Shown piece after piece: positions 25,808 through 33,765 of a DNA stretch of 64,000 nt (the first letter of the stretch is position 1; each line of letters begins with the position of its first letter). Under the pieces are notes generated by a model. It had not been told where the DNA came from. It ran no database searches and saw nothing but the letters and a program-made list of their open reading frames with translations. Made by a program: the position numbers and the translations under genes. Source of the stretch: Acrocarpospora pleiomorpha (GTDB lineage Bacteria; Actinomycetota; Actinomycetes; Streptosporangiales; Streptosporangiaceae); assembly GCF_009687885.1 (NCBI RefSeq), contig NZ_BLAF01000011.1, positions 124,001-188,000 on the forward strand, read 5' to 3'.

Positions 25808-26255
25808 GGCCACAAGCCTGCTCGTTCCACAACGCCCGCTGATGAGTAGGAATACTCAAGCCATCCTGGCCAGACTGCTCATCCTGACTGACGCGGAGCG
25901 AGAGCGTTCCATGTGCAGGACTAACAGCCCCTGCCTACACCACCGGCAGGGGCTGTTTGCTGTTCCAACGCGGAGGGCTGGCGCCCCCAGCTCGGCAAAC
26001 GCGGTGGCACGCTCCTGCGCCGCAGCCTCCCGCGGCATGTGCGGCACCAAGACCGCGGAGATCCGCAGCTCGTGACACCGCCACTACAAAGAGTGCTGAC
26101 AGAAAAGAAGCCGGATTGTAAAGGGTGATTGTTTGTGAATATTAGGGCCGATCTTGATGCAGATCTGCTCCGGCGCCGGAGGTTATTTCGCCTCATCGTT
26201 ACGCAGTGGCAGACCACTGCTGTTGAGGTTTCCCCCCGAACGAAGGCAGAGCCCC
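25808..26255. other. 448-bp gap between the SCO4225-like gene and the phospholipase gene
   Basis: No gene is supported here. Frames on both strands are open but run through a strong hairpin and lack homology. The gap holds the orphan terminator at 25923-25957. Near 26116-26145 is a possible promoter for the phospholipase: TTGTAA, 17 bases, then an ATATTA-like box in a locally AT-rich stretch. Confidence 0.5.
25923..25957 (+). terminator. Strong orphan terminator hairpin
   Basis: AACAGCCCCTGCC and GGCAGGGGCTGTT form a perfect 13-bp stem with a nine-base loop, followed by TGCTGTT, which makes the rightward direction slightly more likely. No gene ends just before it on either strand, so it is probably left from a lost gene or ends a short transcript not recognised here. 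Confidence 0.75.
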
Positions 26256-26777
26256 ATGGTCAAGCGAGCCCTCGCAATCGTCGCCCCCTCCCTCGCCACA
26301 TTACTCGGATTAACACTTCCTGCATACGCGGTTACGCTGCAGCAAAAGCTCGCCACACTTTCCAGCTTCAGCCAGCCCACCACTGCCAGCGCCAACAACT
26401 GGCGGGCCGCCTGGCAGAACCAGGGCGCCTGGGCTGACTACGCCTTCGACTGGTCGACCGACCTGTGCTCCTCCAGCCCCGACCAGCCGCTCGGCTTCGA
26501 CTTCAGAATGCCGTGCCGCCGCCATGACTTCGGTTACCGCAACTACAAGGCCGTGGCCCAGTTCCCGGCCAACAAGCCGCGCATCGACGACGCGTTCTAC
26601 TTCGACATGAAGCAGGTCTGTGCGACGTATTCCACCATCCCCCGGAACACCTGCAACGGAATCGCCTGGACCTATTACCAGGCCGTCAAGCAATTCGGCG
26701 CCCTCAATGTCACCGAAGCGCAGATCGAGCAGATCCGCCAGACCTCCGAGCAGTCAGCACAGCTCGCCGGGATGTGA
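26256..26777 (+). CDS. Secreted prokaryotic phospholipase A2
   Basis: This 173-residue protein has a Sec signal peptide (MVKRAL start, hydrophobic core, predicted cleavage after AYA at about residue 25). The mature part matches prokaryotic phospholipase A2: FDWSTDLCSSSPDQPLGFDF (64-83), then CRRHDFGYRN with the catalytic His-Asp pair at 90-91, and a second Cys pair (VCATYS, NTCNG) for disulfides. It would release fatty acids from phospholipids outside the cell, using Ca2+. The ATG has AAGG nine bases upstream. It stands alone; no phospholipase regulator or partner is adjacent. Confidence 0.9.
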   Translation: MVKRALAIVAPSLATLLGLTLPAYAVTLQQKLATLSSFSQPTTASANNWRAAWQNQGAWADYAFDWSTDLCSSSPDQPLGFDFRMPCRRHDFGYRNYKAVAQFPANKPRIDDAFYFDMKQVCATYSTIPRNTCNGIAWTYYQAVKQFGALNVTEAQIEQIRQTSEQSAQLAGM

Positions 26778-26932
26778 CCCGATACCCGAGGATCCGCCCG
26801 ACGCCGGAAAGAAGGCATGACTTATGAGCCTTTCCGGCAGTAACTTGAGATAGCACTTAATCCGGACGAATTGCAGAATTGAATACGTCAACTCTCTCTA
26901 GTGTTTGACGGCAATTCGAAGGGTGTGATAGC

Positions 26933-26968
26933 GGGTGGCTGGGCCCGCCAAATCGGGCTCAGCCACCC
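26933..26968. terminator. Long imperfect hairpin downstream of the phospholipase gene
   Basis: Arms 26933-26947 and 26954-26968 pair over 15 positions with one mismatch around a six-base loop (CCAAAT). It lies about 155 bp after the phospholipase stop and may terminate that transcript or one coming from the right. The rest of 26778-27262 shows no supported gene. Confidence 0.5.
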
Positions 26969-27262
26969 CGCCGCATGCCGTCTCGGCCCACGGATTCCCG
27001 AAGATCGCCGGCCTAAGCTTCCCTACGGATCGCGGCGTGTGTGCTAGCCGTGGGATCGACGTCCGAGTGGCATTCGGGGCACCAGGTGACAAACCGCGGG
27101 TCCGCCGAGCGGGTGGTGGAGCAGGAGCACGGGCTGTCGGCCGGGGTAGCGGGCAGCGACGTCATGACGGAGATCATGCAGTATGTGAACTTTCTGCGGG
27201 CTGGATCTACCGTCATCTGTTGAGCGTGCCAGCCTGGCCCAGTGAATCAAGGGCACCTGCGG

Positions 27263-27459
27263 GTGATCAAGCGCGTCGGCACGGTGGTCTTCGACTTTCT
27301 CAAGGCCTTCTCCACCGGCCCGGTCCCACCGTCAACGGCGTCAAGGAACAGGCCATGAACGTCGCCGCCGCCGGCAACGGGATCGACGGCATCAAGAGAC
27401 GCCTGGAGCAGGTCGAGCGGAAGATCGCCAGTGGCGAGATCGTCGTTCCCGCCCTGTGA
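27263..27459 (+). pseudogene. Remnant of a BMP-family (Med-like) substrate-binding protein, C-terminus
   Basis: Translation from 27263 gives VIKRVGTVVFDFLKAFSTG and then, after a frame change near 27315-27325, TVNGVKEQAMNVAAAGNGI and a tail rich in Lys/Glu with ASGEIVVPAL. This order (K-R-V-D-x-A-V-F, a Gly turn, G-V-K-x-x-G-L/M, a helix, S-G-x-I-x-V-P) is the normal end of basic membrane protein / Med lipoproteins. There is no start codon with an RBS and no upstream domain in this frame, so it is a decayed fragment. The identification rests on a short segment. Confidence 0.5.
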
Positions 27460-27528
27460 TCGGCGCAACGGCGTCAGATGGCGCTCAGGCCGCTGGGAAC
27501 GGCCCGGGCCGCCGTTCGTCCGGTCAGG

Positions 27529-27942
27529 TCAGTACTTGTAGACCCACTGTCCGGTGACGTACGAGCCGTTGACGTAGAGGTCCGCGGTGGCCGCGAAGAC
27601 CTGGGCCCAATTCGCCGTTGCGCCGAGGGTGGTGACGTGCCGGGTCGAGCCGATCGAGCCGCCGTTGCTGGCCGACTTGCAGACCAGTGTTGCGTTGTTG
27701 CCGTTGTCCAGGGTCTGCCAGCCGCAGATCTTCAACGTGATCGAGGCGCTGGAGTCGCGGTAGATGTACGCGTCCACGGTCCACGAGTAATTGTTGAAGG
27801 TGACCGTGCCCCAGGCGGCGCCGTCGTAGGCGGACACGCTGAAGCTGCGGGTCACGGCGGCCTCGGCGGGCGAGGCGGTGAGGACGCTGAGGCCCAGGGC
27901 AACCGTGGTCGCCGCGGCGGTGAGCATTCGGGTGGTCTTCAT
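27529..27942 (-). CDS. Secreted small beta-rich protein, unknown function
   Basis: This 137-residue protein has a clear signal peptide (MKTTRM, hydrophobic stretch, cleavage after AEA near residue 28). The mature domain of about 108 residues is rich in Tyr, Trp, Thr and Ser with alternating strands (RSFSVSAYDG, WGTVTFNNYSW, SITLKICGW) and two Cys that could form a disulfide. It looks like a small secreted beta-sandwich. I do not recognise the family. The ATG has GGAGA eight bases upstream. It is transcribed alone, convergent with the decayed BMP fragment. Confidence 0.7.
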   Translation of the reverse strand: MKTTRMLTAAATTVALGLSVLTASPAEAAVTRSFSVSAYDGAAWGTVTFNNYSWTVDAYIYRDSSASITLKICGWQTLDNGNNATLVCKSASNGGSIGSTRHVTTLGATANWAQVFAATADLYVNGSYVTGQWVYKY

Positions 27943-28145
27943 GATGTCTCCGTTTCTTGAGTGTCCCGGGAGAGCATCGCCAGGGCGGCTTGACACAGGC
28001 TTGCCACTCGCGGCGGGGACGGGCGGTCGTCGCGGGCGGGCGCGTCAAGGGCATGTCAAGCCGCGGGCCGGGTGCTCCCGATGGCCAATCGTGCGGATCG
28101 CCGACAAGGCGGATTCCCGGCGTCCTGGGAAACCAGCCGCTTGAC

Positions 28146-28189
28146 GGCTAACAGTGTTAGCCACACCATGATGGCTAACACTGTTAGCC
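28146..28189. promoter_or_regulatory. Twin 17-bp palindromic operators of the membrane protein/tetR pair
   Basis: GGCTAACAGTGTTAGCC (28146-28162) and GGCTAACACTGTTAGCC (28173-28189) are each near-perfect palindromes and are reverse complements of each other, so the whole 44-bp block is symmetrical. The second copy ends 16 bp before the GTG of the membrane-protein gene, with the GAGGAG ribosome site in between. The neighbouring TetR protein is the likely ligand, giving autoregulation. Confidence 0.85.
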
Positions 28190-28205
28190 GCATGAGGAGA
28201 CGGAT

Positions 28206-28523
28206 GTGACTACGCCCGCCACCGCACGCCGGGCCGCCGAACCGGTTCGCAGGGTTGCCTGGGGGACTTTCGCTGCTTTCCTGGGCGCGTTCGCCGTCTT
28301 CGAGTCCGTTAAGTACGGCCTGCCCACCACGGCGGCCGCGGTCGCGTCTCTGGCTGTGCCGTTCGCGTTCCGGACCAACCGGGTGGCCCAGTCGGCGTTC
28401 CTGCCACTTGCCGTCATGATCGCCTACGCGTTGTTCACGCCGGTCGCGATGCCGCCGGTATTCACCGCGGGGCTCGGCTGGCTGACCGGTGTCGCCGTCC
28501 TGCGCGCGGCCCGTCGTGGCTGA
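28206..28523 (+). CDS. Small membrane protein co-transcribed with tetR
   Basis: This 105-residue protein starts with a GTG preceded by GAGGAG at six bases. About three or four hydrophobic helices follow a short basic N-terminus (FAAFLGAFAVFESVKYG, TTAAAVASLAVPFAF, FLPLAVMIAYALFTPVAM and a last C-terminal helix). I recognise no catalytic motif or transporter signature. It is directly controlled by the twin palindromes and overlaps tetR by 8 nt, so the repressor probably regulates this protein. A small efflux or membrane-stress role is possible but not shown. Confidence 0.75.
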   Translation: MTTPATARRAAEPVRRVAWGTFAAFLGAFAVFESVKYGLPTTAAAVASLAVPFAFRTNRVAQSAFLPLAVMIAYALFTPVAMPPVFTAGLGWLTGVAVLRAARRG

Positions 28524-29052
28524 TCGGCTCGCGCAGATCGTCGCCGCCGCCAGGGAACTGCTGGAAACGCAGGGCCCCGAGGCAGTGTCGATGCGGCGCA
28601 TCGCCGACCGGCTCGGCATCCGGGCGCCGTCCCTGTACAAGCATCTGCCGGACAAGGCGGCCGTCGAGTCGGCCCTGCAGGCGGAAGGACTGGCCGGTCT
28701 GGCTGAGGCGCTGGAGGCGGCCGAGGCCGGCAGGCGCGACGGGCCGGCGCTGTCCGCGTTGGCCGCCGCTTACCGGCAGTTCGCGCTGGAGCATCCGCAC
28801 CTGTACCGGCTGACCAGTGATCGCCCGCTGGCCCGCGACGCGCTGCCCCCCGGCCTGGAAGCGCGCGCCGTCGCCCCCCTGCTGCGCGCGGTGGGCGGTG
28901 ACATCGACGTGGCCCGCGCGGTATGGGCCTTCGCCCACGGCATGGTGCTGCTGGAATTAGACGGCCGATTCCCGCCCGGCACCGACCTGACCGGCGCCTG
29001 GCTGGCGGGCACCACCGCCTTCGCAGTCCCCCGACACCCGCTCACGACGTGA
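28516..29052 (+). CDS. TetR-family transcriptional regulator
   Basis: This 178-residue protein has an N-terminal TetR helix-turn-helix: AARELLETQGPEAVSMRRIA (10-29), then DRLGIRAPSLYKHLPDKAAV. Its C-terminal ligand domain of about 120 residues carries the LEHPHLYRLTSDRPLA and WAFAHGMVLLEL stretches of the TetR_C group with WHG-like proteins. The GTG at 28516 lies inside the end of the membrane-protein gene, indicating coupled translation. It probably binds the 28146-28189 palindromes. Its half-site (GGCTAAC) differs from TGTCAAC, so it is not the regulator of the catabolic island. Confidence 0.88.
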   Translation: MADRLAQIVAAARELLETQGPEAVSMRRIADRLGIRAPSLYKHLPDKAAVESALQAEGLAGLAEALEAAEAGRRDGPALSALAAAYRQFALEHPHLYRLTSDRPLARDALPPGLEARAVAPLLRAVGGDIDVARAVWAFAHGMVLLELDGRFPPGTDLTGAWLAGTTAFAVPRHPLTT

Positions 29053-29092
29053 AGGTTCAGCACCCGATCGGCCTGGAACACGCCACCGCCGG

Positions 29093-29673
29093 TCAGCTTT
29101 TGAAGACGCCCTCCACCGCGTACGTGACGAGCATGGTCAGCACGTCCTTGACCGACTCGCGGTCGCGTACGTCGCAGAGCATGATGGGCGTGAGGTCGCC
29201 AAGCCCAAGTGCCCGCCGTACGGTGCCTGGTTCGTGGCGGCGGGCGCCGTCGAAGCAGTTGACCGCGACCAGGAACGGGATGCCGCGCTGCTCGAAGTAG
29301 TCGATGGCGGCGAAGCACTCCCGCAGGCGGCGGGTGTCGGCGAGGACGACCGCGCCGAGCGAGCCGATGGCCAACTCGTCCCACATGAACCAGAACCGGT
29401 CCTGTCCGGGCGTGCCAAACAGGTAGAGCCACAGGCCTTCGCGGATGGTGATGCGGCCGAAGTCGAGCGCCACGGTCGTGGTGGTTTGGATTCCACGCCT
29501 GAGGTGTCGTCCACGCCGATGCCGCGTTCGCTCAGCAGTTCCTCGGTGTGCAGCGGGCGGATCTCGCTGATCGTGCCGACCATGGTGGTCTTGCCGACGC
29601 CGAAGCCGCCGGCGATGAGGATCTTGATGGCCAGCGCCGAGGAGACCTCGGACTCAGAGGCGGCGTAGCCCAT
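29093..29673 (-). pseudogene. cvnD: Conservon GTPase CvnD, disrupted by a one-base frameshift
   Basis: The start (MGYAASESEVSSALAIKILI, then the G1 motif AGGFGVGKTT) and the second half (DFGRITIREGLWLYLFGTPG then QDRFWFMWDE, and VAVNCFDG as G4) are typical of the Ras-like GTPases of actinomycete conservons. They lie in different frames. At 29485-29487 the DNA has AAA (minus strand) where AAAA would give the usual GVESKTTTTVALDFG; the lost base turns it into SKPPRPW. With one base restored the gene would encode about 193 residues. It may be a real inactivating mutation or a sequencing error in a short homopolymer. It overlaps cvnC by 20 nt. Confidence 0.82.
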
Positions 29674-30004
29674 TCAGCACTTCCCTGTAGATGCGTTCGT
29701 CGATCATCTGTGCCACCGGACGCGGCCGGTCGATGGTCACCAGGCCTTCCCGGCGCAGATCGCCGAGAATCACGCGGGTGATGTTGAGCGGCAGCTTGAG
29801 GTGCGCCGCGACGTCCGCCACCGGGCAGGGCTTGCGGCACAACGACAGGACGGTGAGATGTTCCAGCATCAGGTCCGCCCGCTCGGCGGCCACGCTGACG
29901 GTCGTGACGATGGCCACCAGGTCGAAGGCCTCGCCCTGCGGGCGCGCGCGGCCACCGGTCAGGCCGAAGAGCCTGATCAGTGGCCCGGGATCCTGGCCTG
30001 TCAC
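29654..30004 (-). CDS. cvnC: Conservon protein CvnC (DUF742)
   Basis: This 116-residue DUF742 protein has the usual opening TGQDPGPLIRLFGLTGGRAR, the central FDLVAIVTT segment and a winged-helix-like C-terminus (PVADVAAHLKLPLNITRVIL, then GDLRREGLVTI). DUF742 proteins form membrane-associated complexes with the roadblock protein and the GTPase of the conservon. The GTG at 30004 overlaps the cvnB stop as GTGA; the frame is open to 30400 but only as a shadow of cvnB. Confidence 0.9.
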   Translation of the reverse strand: MTGQDPGPLIRLFGLTGGRARPQGEAFDLVAIVTTVSVAAERADLMLEHLTVLSLCRKPCPVADVAAHLKLPLNITRVILGDLRREGLVTIDRPRPVAQMIDERIYREVLNGLRRL

Positions 30005-30426
30005 GGCTGTGGACCATTCCAGGCGGGTGCCGGAGCCGATCCTCTCGGCTGCGTGGACAGGTGCTCGCCGACTCGCTTGACCAGCAGCGCCATCTCGTAG
30101 GTGATCATGCCGAGGTCGGCGTCGCCCGTCGCGAGCACGGCCAGCCTGGCGCCCTGGCCGGCTCCGGTGACGAGCAGGAAGCCGCCTTCCATCTCGATGA
30201 TGGTCTGCCGTACGCCGCCGAGACCGAAATGCCGTCCGGCGCCCTGCGCGAGGCTGTGGCTTCCCGCGGAGATGGCGGAAAGGTGCTCGACGTCCTCCCG
30301 CGTCAGTTCCCTCGACCCGCCCATGGCAAGACCGTCGGCGGACAGGACGATGGCGTGCCGGATGTCGGGGACGCGCTGGGTGAGGTCGTCGAGCAGCCAC
30401 TTCAGTTCAGCTCCGGGGTTGTGCAT
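30001..30426 (-). CDS. cvnB: Conservon roadblock/LC7 protein CvnB
   Basis: This 141-residue roadblock/LC7-domain protein shows LKWLLDDLTQRVPDIRHAIV (8-27), SADGLAMGGSRELTREDVEH, and EGGFLLVTGAGQGARLAVLA. Roadblock proteins regulate Ras-like GTPases; here the partner would be CvnD. It overlaps cvnA by 20 nt and cvnC by 4 nt, so the four genes are one operon. Confidence 0.92.
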   Translation of the reverse strand: MHNPGAELKWLLDDLTQRVPDIRHAIVLSADGLAMGGSRELTREDVEHLSAISAGSHSLAQGAGRHFGLGGVRQTIIEMEGGFLLVTGAGQGARLAVLATGDADLGMITYEMALLVKRVGEHLSTQPRGSAPAPAWNGPQP

Positions 30427-32671
30427 CGGGATGGCCGTCCTTTCGATTCCACGTGTCGTGTCCCTGCTCGACCTGGGTACGGCCCTGCTGCCAGCCGCGT
30501 TGCATCGACGACATGAGTCTCCGAAGCTCTTCCGGAGATCTCACGGAGACGTCCCGCTGTTCCTGGGACGGCGTGCCGCGAAGCTGCGGAGCCAGGTTGG
30601 CCAGGGGGACCCGCATCGGCAATCCGTCCAGATCGTCGTCGTCCGGCACGGGCGGGGTCCTGCGTGCCGGCACCGGAGACGGAGATCGCTCGGCCGCGAA
30701 CCAGTCCGGCGTCCCCTGGGACCAGGTGTCGGGCATCGCGCTCAGCACCCGCGTGGGGGCCGTCAGCTGGGCGTACCGATCGGTTACCTCCGCGGTGGCG
30801 AGCAGGCTCGACGGCAGCAGCACGATCGCGGTGGTGCCGCCGTACGGCGAGGGCCGGAGCGCGATCTTGATGCCGTGCCGGGCGGCGAGCCTGGACACCA
30901 CGAAGAGGCCGAGCCGGTCGCTGTCGGCCAGGTCGAACTCCGGCGGTTCGACGAGCCGCGCGTTGACCTGATCGAGCGTGGCCGGGCTGAGCCCCAGACC
31001 CCGGTCCTCGACCTCCAGCCCGAAGCCGTTCGCGGCCACCGCGCTGCGGATGTGGATCGTGGTCTCGGGGGGCGAGAAGACCGCGGCGTTCTCCACCAGC
31101 TCGGCCACCAGGTGGATCACGTCGGTGACCGCCGCGCCCACCAGCGCCGGGGCGTTCGGCATGGGGGCCACGATGACGCGGGTGTAGTCCTTGACCTCGA
31201 GCACCGCGCCGCGTACGACGTCGTAGAGCGGCACCGGGTCGCGCCACCTCCGGGCCGGGGCGGAGCCGGACAGGATGATCAGGTTCTCCGCGTGCCGCCG
31301 CATCCGGGTGGTGAGGTGGTCGAGTTTGAAGAGATCCTCCAGGATCTCCGGTTCGTCGACGCGGCGCTCCATCGTGTCGAGCAGGCTGAGCTGGCTGTGC
31401 AGCAGCGCCTGGTTGCGCCTGGCGAGGTTGAGGAAGACCTGGCCGACGCCCTTGCGGAGGGTCGCCTGGCCGACGGCGGCCTCGACGGCGGTGCGCCGTA
31501 CGGCCGAGAACGCCCGCACGACCCGGTCGAACTCGGCGGTGTCGGCGGGGGCCGGGTCCGGGGCCTCGGTGGCCGGGTCCACGTCGTCGCCCCTGCGCAG
31601 CCGCTCGACCAGCCGGGGCAGGCGCTCCTCGGCGAGCTCCACGGCCGAGGCCTGCAGCCGCTTGAGCTCGTTGATCAGCAACCGGCCGAACCGGTAGGAC
31701 AGCACGACCGACAGGATGACCGCGATCAGGCCGAGAACCAGGACCAGGCCGATCCGCCAGTACGCCGCGGTCTTGGCCGCCTGCTGTTCCGCCGCGGCCC
31801 GGCCGAGCTCCTGCGAGGTGTCCTGGTTGATCGTGTTGAGGATCGCCTCCGCGTCGCTCTTCCACTCGGCGGGATCCACCGGCGGCGCGCCGTTGGTGTC
31901 CCACACGAAGAGCCTGTCCTCCACGGCCACGAGCCGCTTGTACGGGCCGCCGTTCAGGAGATCCTGGTAGCGCTCCCTCAAGTCGGGACCCATGTCGCGG
32001 TCGGCGTTGGCGAAGACGAGCCTGCGGCTGGTCATCGCGGCCACGAACGCGGCCCGGTCGGTGGGGGTCATCTTCTGGTGCACCATCGTGCTGGTCAGCA
32101 CGGCGTGCTCCCTGCCCAGGTATTCCGCGGTGGCGCTGTAGGCGGACATGCCACGCACCGCGCGGTAGGACGACACGTCGCTCAACGCGTCGCGATCGCT
32201 GAACTGCCGGTTGGCGACGCCGATCAGGTCGTCGTACGCGTCGATGACCTTGAGCGGAGGGGTGAGCCTGCCGCTGTCGGCGGACGCGCGCAGGTCACCG
32301 AGCCCGTCGAGCGCCTCCATCAGAGCGCGCACCGCGGCGGGGGTCCCGCTCTGGGGGACCGAGTCCACCGACCCGATCGCCTCGCGCAGGCGCCCCATCT
32401 TGCCGTCGGTGACCCGGCGCTGATCCGCCAAGGGCTGGTCGGCACCGGTGCCGCCGACCGCCTCGGCGGAGAGCTGGCGCTCCCGCTGAAGCTCGACGAT
32501 CAGCTGCAGCACCGGTGAGCCGATGGCCTCCCAGCGGTCCTGGCTCTGGGAGATGTCGACGATCTCCTGGACGCTGGAGTAGGCGATGAACCCCCACAAA
32601 GCGATCATGGAGATCAGGGGAATCAACAGGATTCTGAGAAGCTTGGAGCGAATTGGCGGCGGCGAGCTCAA
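30407..32671 (-). CDS. cvnA: Conservon sensor histidine-kinase-like protein CvnA
   Basis: This 754-residue membrane protein has one TM helix near 10-30, an extracytoplasmic helical nitrate/nitrite-sensing-like domain to about 300, a second TM near 304-327, a HAMP-like segment, and a GHKL ATPase region (LVAELVENAAVFSPPET with the N-box, VEDRGLGLSP, LGLFVVSRLAARHGI). The phospho-acceptor His region is not canonical, as is usual for CvnA. The C-terminal 130 residues are Pro/Arg-rich and disordered. The start is a TTG with a weak upstream site; no better start is seen before the first TM. It is the membrane input of the CvnABCD complex. Confidence 0.9.
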   Translation of the reverse strand: MSSPPPIRSKLLRILLIPLISMIALWGFIAYSSVQEIVDISQSQDRWEAIGSPVLQLIVELQRERQLSAEAVGGTGADQPLADQRRVTDGKMGRLREAIGSVDSVPQSGTPAAVRALMEALDGLGDLRASADSGRLTPPLKVIDAYDDLIGVANRQFSDRDALSDVSSYRAVRGMSAYSATAEYLGREHAVLTSTMVHQKMTPTDRAAFVAAMTSRRLVFANADRDMGPDLRERYQDLLNGGPYKRLVAVEDRLFVWDTNGAPPVDPAEWKSDAEAILNTINQDTSQELGRAAAEQQAAKTAAYWRIGLVLVLGLIAVILSVVLSYRFGRLLINELKRLQASAVELAEERLPRLVERLRRGDDVDPATEAPDPAPADTAEFDRVVRAFSAVRRTAVEAAVGQATLRKGVGQVFLNLARRNQALLHSQLSLLDTMERRVDEPEILEDLFKLDHLTTRMRRHAENLIILSGSAPARRWRDPVPLYDVVRGAVLEVKDYTRVIVAPMPNAPALVGAAVTDVIHLVAELVENAAVFSPPETTIHIRSAVAANGFGLEVEDRGLGLSPATLDQVNARLVEPPEFDLADSDRLGLFVVSRLAARHGIKIALRPSPYGGTTAIVLLPSSLLATAEVTDRYAQLTAPTRVLSAMPDTWSQGTPDWFAAERSPSPVPARRTPPVPDDDDLDGLPMRVPLANLAPQLRGTPSQEQRDVSVRSPEELRRLMSSMQRGWQQGRTQVEQGHDTWNRKDGHPDAQPRS

Positions 32672-33030
32672 CCTTCACGTCCCATTCCGCGCATAAAGTG
32701 CGCTACCGACTATGATCTTGGCTCGCCCCCAAGAACACATACCACCGCGTAATACGCCGGTGGTTGCACCACTATGCCCACGAGACGTACGGACTTCAAG
32801 CGGCAATTCAGAAGAATTCGGCCGAGAAATCGTGCGGACCGGACGGCGCGGCGGCCCACACTCACAACGCACCTGGTCAGGACGTGAGACCCGCCCGTGA
32901 CCCGCTACTAGCCCGCCAGCCACTCAGGGCGGCCGGCACCCTCGTCGAGCAGGGCAAGCGCGGCGAGCGGTTGCGTCACAGGATCGACATCGTCGGCAAG
33001 CCCCGGCCCACAAGCGTGACAACGGTCCGC
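32672..33030. other. 359-bp gap upstream of the conservon
   Basis: No gene is supported on either strand. The half next to cvnA is relatively AT-rich and contains a short inverted repeat (ACCACCG / CGGTGGT near 32743-32766). It presumably holds the conservon promoter. The frames open in this gap lack homology and ribosome sites. Confidence 0.5.
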
Positions 33031-33621
33031 TCAGCACGCGAGGCCAGCGTGACCGCCTGCACGGGTGAGCCACTGCTGCCTGGTGATCGCGTACTCGACC
33101 TCGCCCAGGTCGCTGCCTGGAAGTGGATCTTCCCACTCCATGAAGAATGTACGGACATGCTCCATGCCGATCGTGGCCATGGTCGCGCGAGAAGCGGTGT
33201 TGACCGCCATTGTCTCGGCGAAGACACGGTTCAGGCCAAGGTCTTCGAAACCATGCCGGAGTAGCTCGCGGGCTCCCTCGCTGGCCAGGCCCTGGCGCCA
33301 GTGGCGGGGTAGGAGCCGGTAGCCGAGCTCGGCCTGGCCTTCGAGTGGGCCCTGATCGGGGCGCTGCGGCGGTTCCAGGATCCACCAGCCGACGAACGTT
33401 CCCTCGACGAAACCGGCCCAGAAACCCAGCCCTGGCACATGGTCGGCGACCGCGAGGCGGTGGCGGTGGAGGAGTTCGACCTTCTCGCGGGTACGGGGAC
33501 GGCCGTCGCCCAAATAGCGCATGACCTCGGGGTCGGCGTCCAGCTCGACCTCGTGTTCCAGGTGTTCGTCCGCGAGCGGGACCAGCAGGATGCGACCGCT
33601 CCGCAACGTCGTCTGAGCCAT
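33031..33621 (-). CDS. GNAT acetyltransferase, RimJ/RimL type
   Basis: This 196-residue protein has the Acetyltransf_3 pattern: RILLVPLADEHLEHEVELDA near 10-29, ELGYRLLPRHWRQGLASEGA (113-132) carrying the acetyl-CoA loop R-x-x-G-x-A, and LGLNRVFAETMAVNTASRAT with the conserved Asn. It would acetylate a protein N-terminus or small molecule. The ATG at 33621 has no strong Shine-Dalgarno, and an upstream in-frame ATG at 33654 is possible. It is a single gene with no obvious partner. Confidence 0.85.
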   Translation of the reverse strand: MAQTTLRSGRILLVPLADEHLEHEVELDADPEVMRYLGDGRPRTREKVELLHRHRLAVADHVPGLGFWAGFVEGTFVGWWILEPPQRPDQGPLEGQAELGYRLLPRHWRQGLASEGARELLRHGFEDLGLNRVFAETMAVNTASRATMATIGMEHVRTFFMEWEDPLPGSDLGEVEYAITRQQWLTRAGGHAGLAC

Positions 33622-33765
33622 GGGGAGATTGTCACCGACTCCCCTTCGATGCATCACATCGATCTCAAGGTGACGACTGGGCACGCGCGATGCGTATGAG
33701 CGCGAAAGGCCCCATAAGCTGCGCGCGGGAACAAGCTTCGTCCCACGCGCAGCCAGGTAGGTGCG

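Noticed and set aside
25806..26075. Small genes on either strand in the gap before the phospholipase
   Set aside because: They run across a perfect 13-bp hairpin and have no ribosome site or recognisable sequence.
26935..27262. Small secreted or Cys-containing protein genes in the region left of the BMP remnant
   Set aside because: Open frames exist on both strands but composition is irregular, no signal peptide is present and they overlap a terminator-like hairpin.
28516..29052. This TetR protein as regulator of the TGTCAAC regulon
   Set aside because: Its own promoter carries GGCTAAC half-sites with different arm sequence and spacing, and no TGTCAAC palindrome.
30101..32518. Plus-strand frame of 805 codons across the conservon
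   Set aside because: It is antisense to cvnA and cvnB, whose motifs and overlaps are canonical.
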